Positions 1-12,710 of a stretch of DNA of 64,000 nt are shown in pieces; position 1 is the first letter of the stretch, and each line of letters begins with the position of its first letter. The DNA is from Otis tarda (Eukaryota > Chordata > Aves > Otidiformes > Otididae). Location: contig CM048553.1 of the NCBI GenBank assembly GCA_026413225.1, positions 100,476,190 through 100,540,189 on the forward strand, given 5' to 3'. The notes beneath the pieces are model-generated. The model did not search any database, was not told where the DNA came from, and saw nothing but the letters and a program-made list of their open reading frames with translations. The position numbers and the translations under genes are program-made.

Positions 1-3000
1 TTTTTCTGAAATCTAGTACAATAAATGATGCCTTTAGGGTTGTGCAATGTAACTGTGTCTTTAGCTGGTTTTGCCTCATTGTTGTAATGGTACCAGGTTC
101 ATGAGTAAGCATATTTTATTTATTTTATTTTTTGTCCTTCTGAAATAATTTCCTTAAGAAACACTCGCTCTCTAAATGTTGAAATGATTTGTGGGAAGAG
201 TTATGAACAATAGCCGGTGACACAGTGCGCTGTAAAAAGGATCGTGGGGCGAGGAGCTACGGTCTCTGCTGGCTGAAAGTAGAGCTGCTCCTTTGACGGT
301 TGAGGATGCGCTGGGAAAGACTTTTCTCCCCCCTCCCCTACCGCTCCGGTCTTTGCAGGGAGATTGCTTAGCTGTCTGTTTTAATGGATGCGTCTCGGCT
401 TTCCTTGCTGTAGACTGTTGGGCACCTGCGTTGGTGAGCTGGTACCAGTACTGGCAGCCACAAGTATGATAAAACCATGAATCAGGCAGCTTCAGGATTA
501 ACCTAAACCGTGCAATTAGGGAAATAAAGTCTTTTATTTTTGCTTTGGATTTGGAGCCTCCGGGAGTTGTATTTTTAGGCTTGCTTTCTCCTGTGCCATC
601 CTAGCCATGCGTATCTTCGAGGCTTCAGGAGATGAGGCTCTGCTTGGGAGTCCCAAGGGACGTGGTAAGTGGGAGTTTAGCCCCATACGGCACATCACGT
701 GAGAACTTCCAAAAGTCGGTGGCACTCCTCGGTGAGATACCAGTTGCTCACCATCTGTCTCTTAAAGTTGTTTCTTTTAACCTTGGAATTCAGAAATATT
801 TCAACGAGGTTATTCATGTGTTTGCGTGTAGTGTCTATAAGTGTACCGAAAAAACTGCTGAGCTTCTAATTTCAATGTGATGTTTGAATACTAATGTGTA
901 ACAATTAGGAATGGCTAAGGTTGTAATTTATAGAACTTGAAAGGAGCATTAAACGCCACCCTTCTAACACTAAATACAGCTTTTCCTCCTGTGTGTAGCT
1001 GCTCACGAGAAACCGGGGGTCTGTCTTCCAGATTGTTGTGCTAGCACATTGATAGCATCCTTGGATAAACTACCAGCCTCGTGTATTAGCACGTCAGCCC
1101 CTTTGCAACATCCTGTGCATAACTGTACCTTTAGCTGATTAACACAATACTTCCTTGGTACTGTTTTTAATCACTCTGCGAATGCTTATTTTAAGACTGT
1201 TTTAAAGAAGTGTTTTCATCACTACAGGGAAAAGCTGTACAAAATCTAGAAATACTTACTTTAATTCGGTTTGCTCTGTTTGTCTCTTTTTCTTTCCCTC
1301 CCAGATAAATTTTACCTCTGTAATGAATGCGGTGTTCTTCAATGCATAATTTATATTGACATCAATAATGATACTTGGAGAATGTTTTAATGCCAGTTTG
1401 AGAAAACACGACAATTTATGTTGATAACCCCGGTCCTGTTAAATTTGAACAGATTTTGGTAGAGCACGAGCCGTGGCTGTCGGCGGTAGGGTGAAATAAC
1501 CCACTTCTTCTCGTCGCGAGAAGCATATTGGAGAGTTCATCTTATCATGAGCGGTACATAGCAGGTGTCAAGTGACATGCCAGACACAGAGCTTTGCTTC
1601 TGAATGACTCCTTCCAATTAGAAAGTAATAGCTTTAACGGGATCAACTGGGTAATTGGAGTCTCTCCATCCTCCGGTGCCAGGAGGTGTATATTTGCGAA
1701 TGTTATTTATTTGTCTGCTCTTTAACGAGTTGCCAAATTGTTGGTAACCCTGGGTAAATTTAGAGGGGAGGGGGGAAATACTATGTGGAAATCGTGGGAT
1801 TTAATGGTTTAGCAGCCAGGATTAAAAATAGTCTCAGCAAATTACCCTGTTGGTACTGAAGCCAGAATCTGTTAATGGGGTTACAAGCAGATTGGTTTAT
1901 CAGTCATTTATTTTCTAGGTTGATTAGGGATTATAGGTTGCCATGTATTTGTATGAAAAAGTAAGCAGTGCAAAAGGTGGGGATTGCAGATATTTCACTG
2001 GGAAGTTTTGTGCACGTCAGAGGAGGCTGGCTGGAGCTCAGAAGTGTCTTCTGGGCTGCAGGCAGCATTTTCCCCCAGGTTTTGATGCCCTGAAGAGGAT
2101 GTCTGAGGGGCATGGGTGTTGTAAAGGGGTGGCTTGGCTTCTTAACAGGGTTAAGAGCAGAGCGAAAGCAGTAAGGCAATCTGTGAAATTCATGCAGGCC
2201 ACTAAGCACTAAATTTTAAATGCCTGTTGATGAATTGTCTGCCATTATGTCTCCGATGGTTCCTGTGCAGAACCTAGGACATTTTTTGGACATGATAATA
2301 TGTATGATGTGCAGTCCGTGCAATAGACTGATGACTTCTGTGTGTCCTGTTCTAACCCACAAATAAGCCATCTTCCTGCGTACCCCTGCATAACAAAAAT
2401 CTTGTAACTCCCGCCTGTATGTTGCAGGTCACGCATTCTGAGCTGGGCATAGAATTGTCAACCAGGGCATCCCCTCTGAGTCTTTGTAAAAAGACAAGAG
2501 CCACAACAGAGTCCTTTACGTGCTACTCTTATCTCCTGCTGTCTAGCTGGTGAGATGCTGTGGCTTTCACACCCTTTGCTACCTTGTCCTGGTGGACAAC
2601 CGGAGATAACCTGGTGACATTTATTGACTTTTTCGTACTTGCCAAGTGAAATGCCAGCGGAAGAAGATTTCTACAACTGTTTGGCTAGATCTGGAGCGCT
2701 GGAGAAGAACGGTGGAGAGACTTGTCACTGTTTTCGCTTCCATGGCTCTGCCAGAAAATCAGAGGGAGAAGAAAAGGTTTAAGAAGAGAAACGCCAAACT
2801 GATGTGAAAGAGGAAGATATTAGCTGAAGAGGAATCCACTGGGGACTGGCCGGTCTGGCAGGCTGAGGAAAGGGAAGGAGATGGAGTCCTTGAGATGTAA
2901 GAAGTCAGGCTAGTTCCTTACCCTTCTAGAGCCTAGATCTTCTTCTCCCCTTGCAAAAAGCTTGTCCAAGCCTGCTTCAGGCTCTGGGGCTGGTGTCCAG

Positions 3001-6000
3001 GGGTCAAGACTTGTGTCATCAGACTGAAGAGAAAGACAGTTATCCCCTTCACTTGGCTCTTCTGTGCCTGAGTTTTGTGCTCCCAGAGGGTGGGAGGTGG
3101 GAGAGAGCGCTTGAAGAACGTGGTGAAGGATGAGTGGCAGCCCAGGGCAGTGGAAGGATTGAGAAGTTTGTCTGAAGTTTGCTTCGAGTCCTCTCTCTTG
3201 CAGGTTGTTGTGTAGACAGCGCAGGTTGCTCTGCAGTGTGTAGAGACCCATCCGTGGTCCCTCGGCCTCGGTAGGGCCAGCAACGCTGCCCTCTGAGTTG
3301 GGACTTCCCCGGCACAGGAAAAGAAACAGCCCATCCCTCAGGAGCATCTCTGTCCCCTGTTGTCCCCGTGGAAGAGGACGCACTCTCTCTTAAACTAAAC
3401 TCTCTTCAGCGTTTAAGAAAAGGGACAAGATGATCAGAAGTGTGAGTCTGACAGCTAAGAAGATGCTAGACACAAAACAGATTTTTGTTGTTCTTAGAAA
3501 CCCAGTTTATTCTGCTTTGTTTAGTGTATTTTACACTTTGGAGAGGAGAACAGTGTTTGAAGGGCTGAAATCACAGTGCCTCAACTTGAAAACTTCATTT
3601 TGCATATTAGATTTTCTCAGTAATCTTTTAAAAAGAAAATATCTATGTAGGTATAGAGATATGTGAATGTGGAAAAAAACGTATGAAAAATAATTTTGTG
3701 AATGCTCTTCACACAGTCGTGCCTACTTCACTTCCATGCTGTTAGGATCCAGTGGATTTTGACTACTGTAACTCAAGTTTTCTTGTGGAGACTTGAAGCA
3801 GCTCTGTGAAGTTTATTGAAGACCAGATACAAGGAGTTACTCCTTGTTTAATTCCACCTCCAAGGTTTCACCTTGAGTTCGGGATAGCGGAGCTGTGTGA
3901 GGATGAGCTGGTTGACTTGTGAAGATCTCTGAGCCATTTCACAGTTGACATCGGCGTCAATCTCCGCAGAGGCAGGGAGGAGCTGGTGCGGGCAGCAGCC
4001 GTGGCAAAAGCTGGAGGAGAGGACAACGCAGGACCTGAGGAGCTGAAGACAGCCTTAAAGGAAAGGAGGATGTAACAAGACCATGTACAAAGCGGGGAAA
4101 AAAATGGGTGTTTGGAGGAGCCGTGGATATCCAGGAAGACTGTTGAAGGTGGAAAACCAGTTTCCCCTGTACCTAGGGACACTGGGTTCCTGTTGGTGGG
4201 TGTGTTTGTTCTTGGTTTCATCAGAAATCACCGTGGCAGGCGTCTGGAGTTATTTGTGTTAAGGTAGTAGAAGTATCATTGTCCCTTGGTGATACTTTTC
4301 TTCATGACTTGTAAGGCTGAGGTGGCGGCTGGAGCTCCCCGAGTCATCTTGTCCCTGTCCAGAGTCGCTGGATGTTGCTGTCTGGGATGAGTTAACGTGG
4401 TCTGAGATCTTACCTGTTTTGTTTCTGGTGGCCCTGGCCTGCCAGGTGGTCTCTCCTGTCTCTGTGGAGATACCTGGTGTTTGTCTGGTGCCTGGCATCT
4501 GTGGTCCTGCTCCATCACCAGGGATCCTTGGAAAAATTACAGTGAAGAAATGGTGGTGGGGGGAGTTGTGGAGAGGAAATGTTAAGCAGAAGGAGAAGGG
4601 GATGTTGACCGAGCACATATGTTTGCATATGCATAAAGTAACTGAATTTTTCTTATGTGTAGTTACTTTAAGGGACTTAAGGCTTGGTTTCCGCTGCAGG
4701 GATCACTGTTTGTTGTGGACTCTTTTCCTGCCTTTCTGCCCCGCAGATCTGCTTTGCTCTGTGATCCCCCTTTCCTGGCTGCTGCCCCTTCCTGAGCTTG
4801 AGCTGGTGTCAGCATTCAAACCCTGGAGGTGATGGAGGCTTGCAGCACGTGGGTGGATGTGGCGTGTTGAGCATGAGGGTTTTTGGAGGAGGAATATGAA
4901 GCGGAGCAGGTTTGCGTTCGGGATGAAAACGGGAACGATCCAAGTGTTGCAATAACCTGTGAGAAGGACGGGGCTGTGCCGAGAAACCGGGCACTTAGCA
5001 CAGGAGGGCTGGGAGGGTGGCAGACAGGATGCTGACAGCGACCTTAAGGCTGACTAATTTTTGGCACTGGCAATAGACTTCCTTAAAAAAAAAAAAAGGA
5101 ACAAAGAAATTCCTGTGAATTAATAGAATTTGTTAGGGCTAGCTAGGTTTAAAAAAAAAAAAAAAAAAAAGCACTTGGGAAGCCTGTTGTTCATCCCCTG
5201 TCTTTTCTGTGAACACTCATGAATTTGTCCTGAAAGCACATTTTCTAGACATGGTACGACCTTAACTCCGATTACTTTCACAAAGAATGCGCTGAATGTA
5301 ATGCTTCTGGTCTCTTAAAAAGGCGTAATAATGTTTTAAGTGTTACAAAGGAGATGAAGTGAGGACACGCAGCAGTTCCTTTTTCCAAACTTCTGTAGTT
5401 GCGTTCCGTTCCATGTGCTAACAGTCGTCCTCCAAACCAAACGACAACACGATGATGAGGTAAAGGTGTGTGGGAACGCGCCAGGCATCTGTTTTCATCT
5501 GACACAAAGTCAGCGGTTTAGGCTTACGGAAGGTGATGATTTATCAGGACGGTATAATTAGAGCTGTTGTCATTCGGTGGCACCCAGATGATCTGTTGCT
5601 GTTGTTCTGGGGTGCGTACAAACACAAAGGAGGGATTGGTCCCTGGGTTTGATTGTATCTTCTGTGTGTACATGTGGTTGTATGGATCCATTAATGGGTC
5701 ATTAAAATTCTTCAAAGCATATCTGCTGTCAAATTACACGCAAATAAATGTCTGTTAATTATCACAGCCCTCTTTGCAATAAGAAGTTATTACAATTGAA
5801 TTTACTGTGGATTTTACTAGAGTAAGGGGGAAGCCAACTTCAGCATTTGATCATCAGCTGGCGTTTGAATGTGTCTCCACAAATATGAGGCAAAAATTTG
5901 GCGGCAGTCTTCCCGGTATTGAAGGCTGCTTGTGTGTTGACGCTGGGGAAGCGCTTTCTGCTCTCCTCCAAATGCGACTGGTTTCTGCCTGGGTCCTGCC

Positions 6001-6808
6001 CCAGGCTTGTGGGAAAACGGCATCGTGAGGCTTCTGTTCCACATTGGGTCCGTGGGTGCCTGGAAATGTGGTCAATGCCACCGTACCTGGGTCATCCCAG
6101 AAATTACCCTGCCAGCCATCTGCAAAAATGAGAGTGGCTCACCTGTATGTTAGTCCTCTGTCAGCCTTTTGCAGAGAGGTAGTAGTGAGAAGATGACAGT
6201 GAAACGTCACACAAGTGATGAGAGCAGCCACAGAGGAACAAATTTGGCATTCCGTGTAGTTTGGGTGTGTTCCTATGTGCACAGCACTCGTCTGTGGGGT
6301 AAGGTTTTGTTTGTGCAATCTTCCTCCTCTGCAGAGATACGCTGCTTTTGCAAACAGTAGTAGCAACTTCTTGGTTTTGGTCATTCAGCTTATTAGTACG
6401 AGCTGTGTGGCGCAGCAGATATGCTCAGATACAAAGCTCACTTTTATGTGCTTTCTGAGCAGTGCAGCTGGGAGTAAAGCGGTGCCGTATCCCATGGACA
6501 TGTAAATGGCTTTGTAATTTCTTCTAGACACTGGTCAGAAAATGATGCGAATTCCATTGCTTCAGGACCTTGTATCAGCTTGACCCCAGAGACTAAGCCT
6601 TGCTCAGTTGCTCTGCATTTCATTGGTGTTTCTCCACTGACATGAGTCGTGTTAGTTTAAGTTTGCAGCAGCATACGTGAGATTAGAGGTTGGCATTCGG
6701 TGTGCTACCTATGCAGGGGACTGAGCCAGCGGAAGCAGAGATGCTGATGGCACGTGTCTTGTGCCTCCGCCTACTTCATCTCAACCCTATACTCCCTGAG
6801 TCGTGTTT
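1..6808. other. Non-coding stretch, upstream or 5' intronic to ZNF516
   Basis: No supported gene. Short open frames on both strands (for example 2910-3383 on the minus strand) show no recognisable domain and overlap other frames freely, as expected in a locally GC-richer tract. The part around 2600-5000 is richer in G+C and purines than its neighbours. There are A-runs near 5085 and 5151-5170. No promoter or CpG island strong enough to name a transcription start is visible, although 240-420 is mildly CpG-containing. Confidence 0.6.
5151..5170. repeat. A20 homopolymer
   Basis: A run of 20 A residues. It could be the decayed tail of a retroposed sequence, but no parental gene or flanking duplication is recognisable. 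Confidence 0.8.
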
Positions 6809-7069
6809 ATAGAATCACAGAATGGTTAGGGTTGGAAGGGACCTTCAAAGGTCCTCTAGTCCAATCCCCCTGCAAAGGAGCAGGGACATCCCTGACTAGA
6901 TCAGGTTGCTCAGAGCCTCATCCACCCTGGCCTTGAATGCTTCCAGGGATGGGGCATCCACCATCTTTCTGGGCAACCTGTTCCAGTGTTCTACCACCCT
7001 CATCGTAAAAAAATTTCTTCCTAATGTGTAATCTGAATCTACCTCCTTCTATTTTAAAACCATTACCCC
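6809..7069 (-). mobile_element. CR1 LINE 3'-end fragment, antisense
   Basis: Read on the minus strand this is the 3' terminal part of a CR1 retrotransposon: the end of the ORF2 reading frame followed by the 3' UTR. On the plus strand it starts with the reverse complement of the CR1 tail (ATAGAATCACAGAATGG) and runs to a block matching the FKxxxGRFRLxIRKKF stretch of the ORF2 C terminus. The same segment is seen in the larger CR1 at 53800-54058. It is truncated on its 5' side near 7069, as is usual for CR1. No target-site duplication is evident, also usual for CR1. It carries no functional coding sequence. Confidence 0.93.
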
Positions 7070-10000
7070 CGGTGTAGGTAGGTGCAGCCTGTGCTGAGGC
7101 GATTCCTAGCTCGAGGTCAGGGCATAAGGTCATTTATCTCACTTTCTGACTGCTTTTATCTGTAACCCGTACTGCCTTGTAGATTGGTGATGAATTCACA
7201 GCTTTTAGGTAGTCGTGTCTGCTCCTGTGCATGTGCCCACACACACACATGCACAGGCGCTGCTGTGAAATAAAACCTTCAAGCCCTCACTGAATAATCT
7301 TTACTGACATCAGCGAGCACTTCTTAGTCATCTGAGGAGTCTCGCTGACTTCAGAGACGCTTTCTTGTCAGAGTTTGCCAGTGTTAGCCATGGTTACCCA
7401 GCCTGGCCCCATGGGCTGCTGTTATGACTCAGTCATCCTCAGCTTGGCATTGCCTGGGCGCACATACACACACAAAAAGCCAGGACTTGAAAAATGTGGC
7501 ATTTTTCATATTTTCAAGACAGAGTACCTACAGCTTTGTGCCAATGCCTCCTTGGCCGCTCATGATGTCATGTTTGTGTTTATGTTAGCACGCTGTGATG
7601 CGCTCCCATCCTCTCGTCTCCTCTTCATCCTGACCGGCTGGATTCTCCATGGCTCTTTGCCATCACAACCCGCTGACGTGAAGATTTCAGGAGTGCAAGG
7701 CTGGCCAAGTTGGTCCTCTCCGTATACTAGACATAAGGTGCACGCTGTGTGAATACATTTGTTTGAAGTACAGTTCAGTTGTTAAGAGAAAATGGTGCGT
7801 GAATCTTTAGGTAGTGGGGAAAAAAAGGCAATATTGTCATGATGATGACTTTAGAAACAGAGATTGTTTTCTGTAGTTCCTCAAATATGACAGAAGATGT
7901 TTTGTTAAATAGTGTTAAAAACTGCATTTGCTTGCTAGAATAGCAGTAAGTGGATGATACAGTTAATGTCAAGGGTAAGAATGCGATTTAATGTAGTGAC
8001 TTGAGAAACCTGTAGTCATTCAGTATTTCTGCTTCTCTTTCTCTTGGTAAAGAGCAAAATATTTCCTTTTTTTTTTTTTTTTCCCCTTCCGCTACTTCCA
8101 GTTTTGTAGTAGATTGGTTGTAGTCCTCCATAGTTTTGAGGTGTTATGTTAGCAAGCATTATATTATTAACCCTTGCAAGTCAGTGTTGATTTTTTTTTG
8201 TAGTGTAAGCATAGTATATGCCTATACATGTGGAAACAAAAGTCACAGATTTGTTTTAAAACTATAAAGGTGGGTATGTGGTGTTGGCAAGAGCCAGAGT
8301 GTACCCTAAGGCATCCTTACATTGCCAGTTGGGATTTGAGCTTTTATACAAGTAAATTTTATTGTCTAGGTGAAAAGCCAAATTCGTTGAACCAAATTAA
8401 TCTCTGGTTCATTTCCAGCGTTGGCAGAGTTTAACCAGGGACAACCGTAGCTGTTCGGTTAAACCTTAAAGGATGTTATTGATTTGATATGTTTAAACTA
8501 ATATTAGAGTAAGCTCAAAGTTAAATAGATTTTGAAGTTTTTGGACGGGATTGCTGTGCTGCCAATAATAAAATTGATCTAACTTTATTTATTTATTTAA
8601 TCGACGTACTTGCCATGAGTACGAAGCTTGCAGTTTCACACTCATCCTTGGTCTGGCAGGATGCTGGTGGCCACCGCGAAACCTATCGAACTGACTGCAG
8701 AGATTTGCTCATGTGGGTTAGTCTGTACAACTGGGGGTTTGGTTTCAGAGGCAGTTAACAATTCACTGTTACCTAGTTTTAGAGCTCAAATAATTGCTGT
8801 GCTTATTCAAGAGAAGAAGCGCTGCTTCTCTTTGAAACGTTCATAACTAGGGTGTAAAAGCAGATGATTTACATTCAGTGGCAGGAGAAGCAGTTTATCT
8901 ATTGAACAAAACTGCTGTATTTATGCATCGGCGTAATCCATCCATTAGTTTATAGCTTCAGAGTCTTCCTGGAAGTGTCACAAATCCGCAGTGCTCCCGA
9001 GCGCTGGATTTAACACTTGGCGCTTGGATGCAGTTTTTGGATCTGTGAAGTGTCTGGATCCCTACAGCTCCCCACTGGCTGTGGTTTTCAAGACTCTCAG
9101 GTGCTGGATACCTTTCCCGAGTCAGCTGCTCAATCAGAGGGGTCTCAGGCAGCCCAAATGATAGCATTGCCCTTATCATCGGGGGGATGCTGTCATCTTC
9201 AAGGTGACTTAAGAGCCTGGCTGGGTGCATAACGCCACAGCAGTGTGTTCCCACCGGGATACCTGCAGGATAGCAAGATGCTGGGAACTGCAGGAACAGG
9301 CAAGAGTGTTTGCTCCTGTGGATTTTTCTAAAAGCAATGAGGAGAAGGTGGAAGAAGGTTTAGGAAAGCTAGAATACCGACTTGGGTGAGTGAAACAATT
9401 TAGTAAATGTGCTGCTGACATAGCAGAGGTGAGATCCTCTTGCCCTGTTGCTTCACATGCCCCATCGTGACAGCACGTCACTGTTCCCCTCCCAGAGTTT
9501 TCGTGCTGGAACTCCTATACAGATGTCTTTTGGCCAAAAATTTCTCTCTGGCATCTCTTTAGGAAGCATGTTTTGACACTGCCTGTTTGGCTGTGTGCTG
9601 AGAGGGAGTCACTGCAGGTGTCACTGCAACGACGAGTCTTCTCTGGTGTGCGGTTGGAAGACTCCGAGGCAAAGCCCTCAGTGAGAATTCTTTGTTCTTC
9701 TGACAAAAGGAGCTAACTCATCCTCCTGAAAACAGTGTAAATGTTAGGAAATTATACGTGAACATTGTGTTTATCTGGGGAGAGGTTATTTGTTTTAATA
9801 TGACAGACTTGGTTTAGGAAGTTCCTGATGAAGGACATCATATTATAAGTTTAAAAAGTTTAGGCTAATCCCAAGTAGTATTTTAACATTTTCTAGGAAG
9901 TGCTTGCTGCAGTGTTAGGTGCACCCATTTTACCCAAAACTCGCTACTTCTTCATAGGCGAGCAGTTTTACTTAGTTGTCTGGTCTCAGGGGGAACGTGC

Positions 10001-12689
10001 AAATATTGAGGTCGTGAGCAAGACTGATGTATTCACTGGATCCTCTCGTCAGTACCTGGGGACATGTACGGTTGTGGAATCTTCCCTGTTGTGTGAAAGG
10101 AGAAAAACTTTCAGGCTTTCAAAGCAAAGGTGAAACTCCAAGGTTGTCTTCAAGAGGGCAAAAAATAGTCCCTCTTGCCCAGCCAAAAGTAGAAATGTGG
10201 GTTTTTTTTAATTCTTTGTTTAACCACAATGGTATAGGCACTTGGGCATGGTGATGGCACTTAATTGTGACTGTTGGTGGAGAGGTGACTGTAACAGAGG
10301 TCCTGGGCCGGATTGATTCCTCAGCCTGCTGTACCCCTTCTTTCAGGAAAGGGTTGCTGTGAAAATGGCTGAGTCGATATTAAGAGAGGTGTGGGTTTTT
10401 TTTTGGTTGGTTTTGTGGGGTTTTTTTTGTTTGTTTTTTTTTTTTTAAATCCATGTGCACTGTTTCTTTTGTGGTTGTGACATCGATACCCGTGAAGACG
10501 AGGTCTGCTGAGAGACATCATTAACAGGCTAGATGATCCTGTGCAACTTCACAAGGTTGAGGAGGAAGGGATTTGGTTGGGATGGAGCAATTGGCAAGCG
10601 TGCTCAAATGTGGTAAGGCCAAGCCGATACAATCATCGGGGTGCAGTCAGATTCGGTTCTCCTGTGCTTAGTTACTCTTCCTGTGGTTACTGACAGGTGA
10701 GGCACCCCGCAGCGTAGCAGGCGCCTGCATGTTTGAGCTGGGTCACACAGCACCCGATCTTACTGATTTAATAATCTGGAGAGGTTTTACAGCGTAACAA
10801 AAAGAGTTTGCAGACTCCTTCAGATTAACAAGATCGTCTTTTAAAGCAGGAGATTAAAATGTAATTATTGTGTATTTATATAACAATCATTTGTGGTGGT
10901 GTATGCTAGGTAGCTTATATAAACTTTCCTTTAGGATTGTTTTTTGTTAGTTCATTTTTAAAAGCTGTTAAGTGCCTGAAAAGTTGGTTTTATTTTTTTT
11001 AAATAAAATTTGAAGGTAAGATGAAGCTGTTTTTTTTCCTCTCTGCATAGAATGTGACCATTGCAGTGGTGCAAACCGATGTGAAAGCATCGTTTGCTTT
11101 GTGCTGGCCCAACAGCTTGGAAGCTGTGCCTGTTGCGGGAGTGCCTGGTGCTTTGTGGGTCACTTATCCATCCTTTCAAGCGCAATGGGCCGGGCTTCTT
11201 GAGCAACCTAATCCCATAAAAAAGAGCCCTTGTCCCTCGTGGTGTGGTGTCTTTGTGCTTCTCAGTGGTTGTGGAGTAGAAGGCAGAGCCTGGGTGGAGA
11301 GGGAGAAGTGGAGACATCGTAGCTGTGAGGAGGCAGAGGAGGGCAGAAGTATGGCATGGAGGTGGTGGCTCACCTCTGCTGGAAGTGTTGAGATGTTTTT
11401 CTTTGAGTTGGGGAGTGCTTTGAAGCCTTCTGGTAGAAAGACTGCCTCCTGGCCCCTGTCTTCAGTTTCAGGTGGGTAGGTTTTTCTACCTACAGTTTAC
11501 CAGAAGTGTCGGTTTAGCTGCTGTGCTTTACGAGAAGAAAATGTTTCCTATGGTGAACACAAATTGCGTGCAGAAACCCTTCTTTGATTTCTCAGTTCTG
11601 AGTCTCTCTGTTCTTTCAGAAGGAAAGGTTTGATGCACTTCTATTTGTTTCACTTCTTAAGTTTTAAAAATGCAAATTGTACTATTCAAGACCATGTAAA
11701 ATATTTAACCAATCAACTTGACCAGCAGACGAGACCTGAGGGAGTTGGGAGGTGGCAGTGGAAGAGAAGATCAGGATACCTGTCCACGCAAAAGTAATGG
11801 TGCAGTGGAGTTAAGGACCCTTTAACATTTTTATGCCAGAACTGAGACATTTCATTTCAGCTATTAATTGACATGGTCATTGCCCCCGTTGCAGCATCTG
11901 ACTAACTGTGAGGAAATACCTGAGTATCTCCTGTTTGCTGGTGACGTCTTGGTGACCTTGTGTGGTGGTGCTCCTGTTTTCTCCTGTGGGAGCCTGAACG
12001 CATGCAGCTGCTGGTGCTTTTCTCTATCCACAGGTAGAGAGGAGCAAATGCTAAGCTTCGTCTCTGCGCTGCTGCCTGTCCTCGTTTAAAACGGTTATTG
12101 CCTTCTCTTGGTGGATGGAAGTACTTCTCTTGACATTGAATGCTAGTGTGTCAGTCTTCAGTTAGAAATGTAGGCAGCACTACCTACCTTGAGCTTGTAA
12201 AAATCGCTACCCCGGTGGGTTTCACTGGTTTTCCTTCTTCTCTTCCTGATCATTCTTCAGCACTTGAAACTTGCCCTTGTTTGAATTTTGAGCGTGAAAT
12301 CATAGTTGCTAAATAGACTTCAGTTATTCCTATAAATTATGAGGGAAGCAGTGACAGCTTAGTGTGCCTTACCGTTCTGGTTATGCCTGCTAGGAAACTT
12401 TAAGGAAATACATGTAGCTGTCAAAGATGTAAAAAGCAAGAGAGTTGTTCTTGAAGAGAAGAGACTTGGACGGCTGATGAAATCGCAGCCCTTGGGTGCT
12501 GCGCAGAAGTAAATTGAAGTCACTATGACATTATGGCAGAGAGTGCCTGATCTGCCAAACTGTCAGCGGTTGATGGACGTGGTATCTACTGACATGATGT
12601 TGCGCGAGCGCCAGCCAGTTTCTCGTTCTGTCAGTGCGGTGTTGATACTGCCAAGTGCCTGTTATTCCCTCCAACTATTGCACGTGTGG

Positions 12690-12710
12690 AAAAAAAAAAA
12701 AAAAAAAAAA
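12690..12710. repeat. A21 homopolymer
   Basis: Twenty-one consecutive A residues following a unique sequence. It may be a retroposition tail, but no upstream source sequence is recognised. Confidence 0.8.

Noticed and set aside
2910..3383. 157-codon minus-strand frame
   Set aside because: It overlaps three other open frames on both strands, has no recognisable domain or splice partner, and lies in a locally GC-rich tract.
11054..11479. 141-codon plus-strand frame
   Set aside because: No domain, unusual composition and overlapping minus-strand frames. No evidence for a gene.
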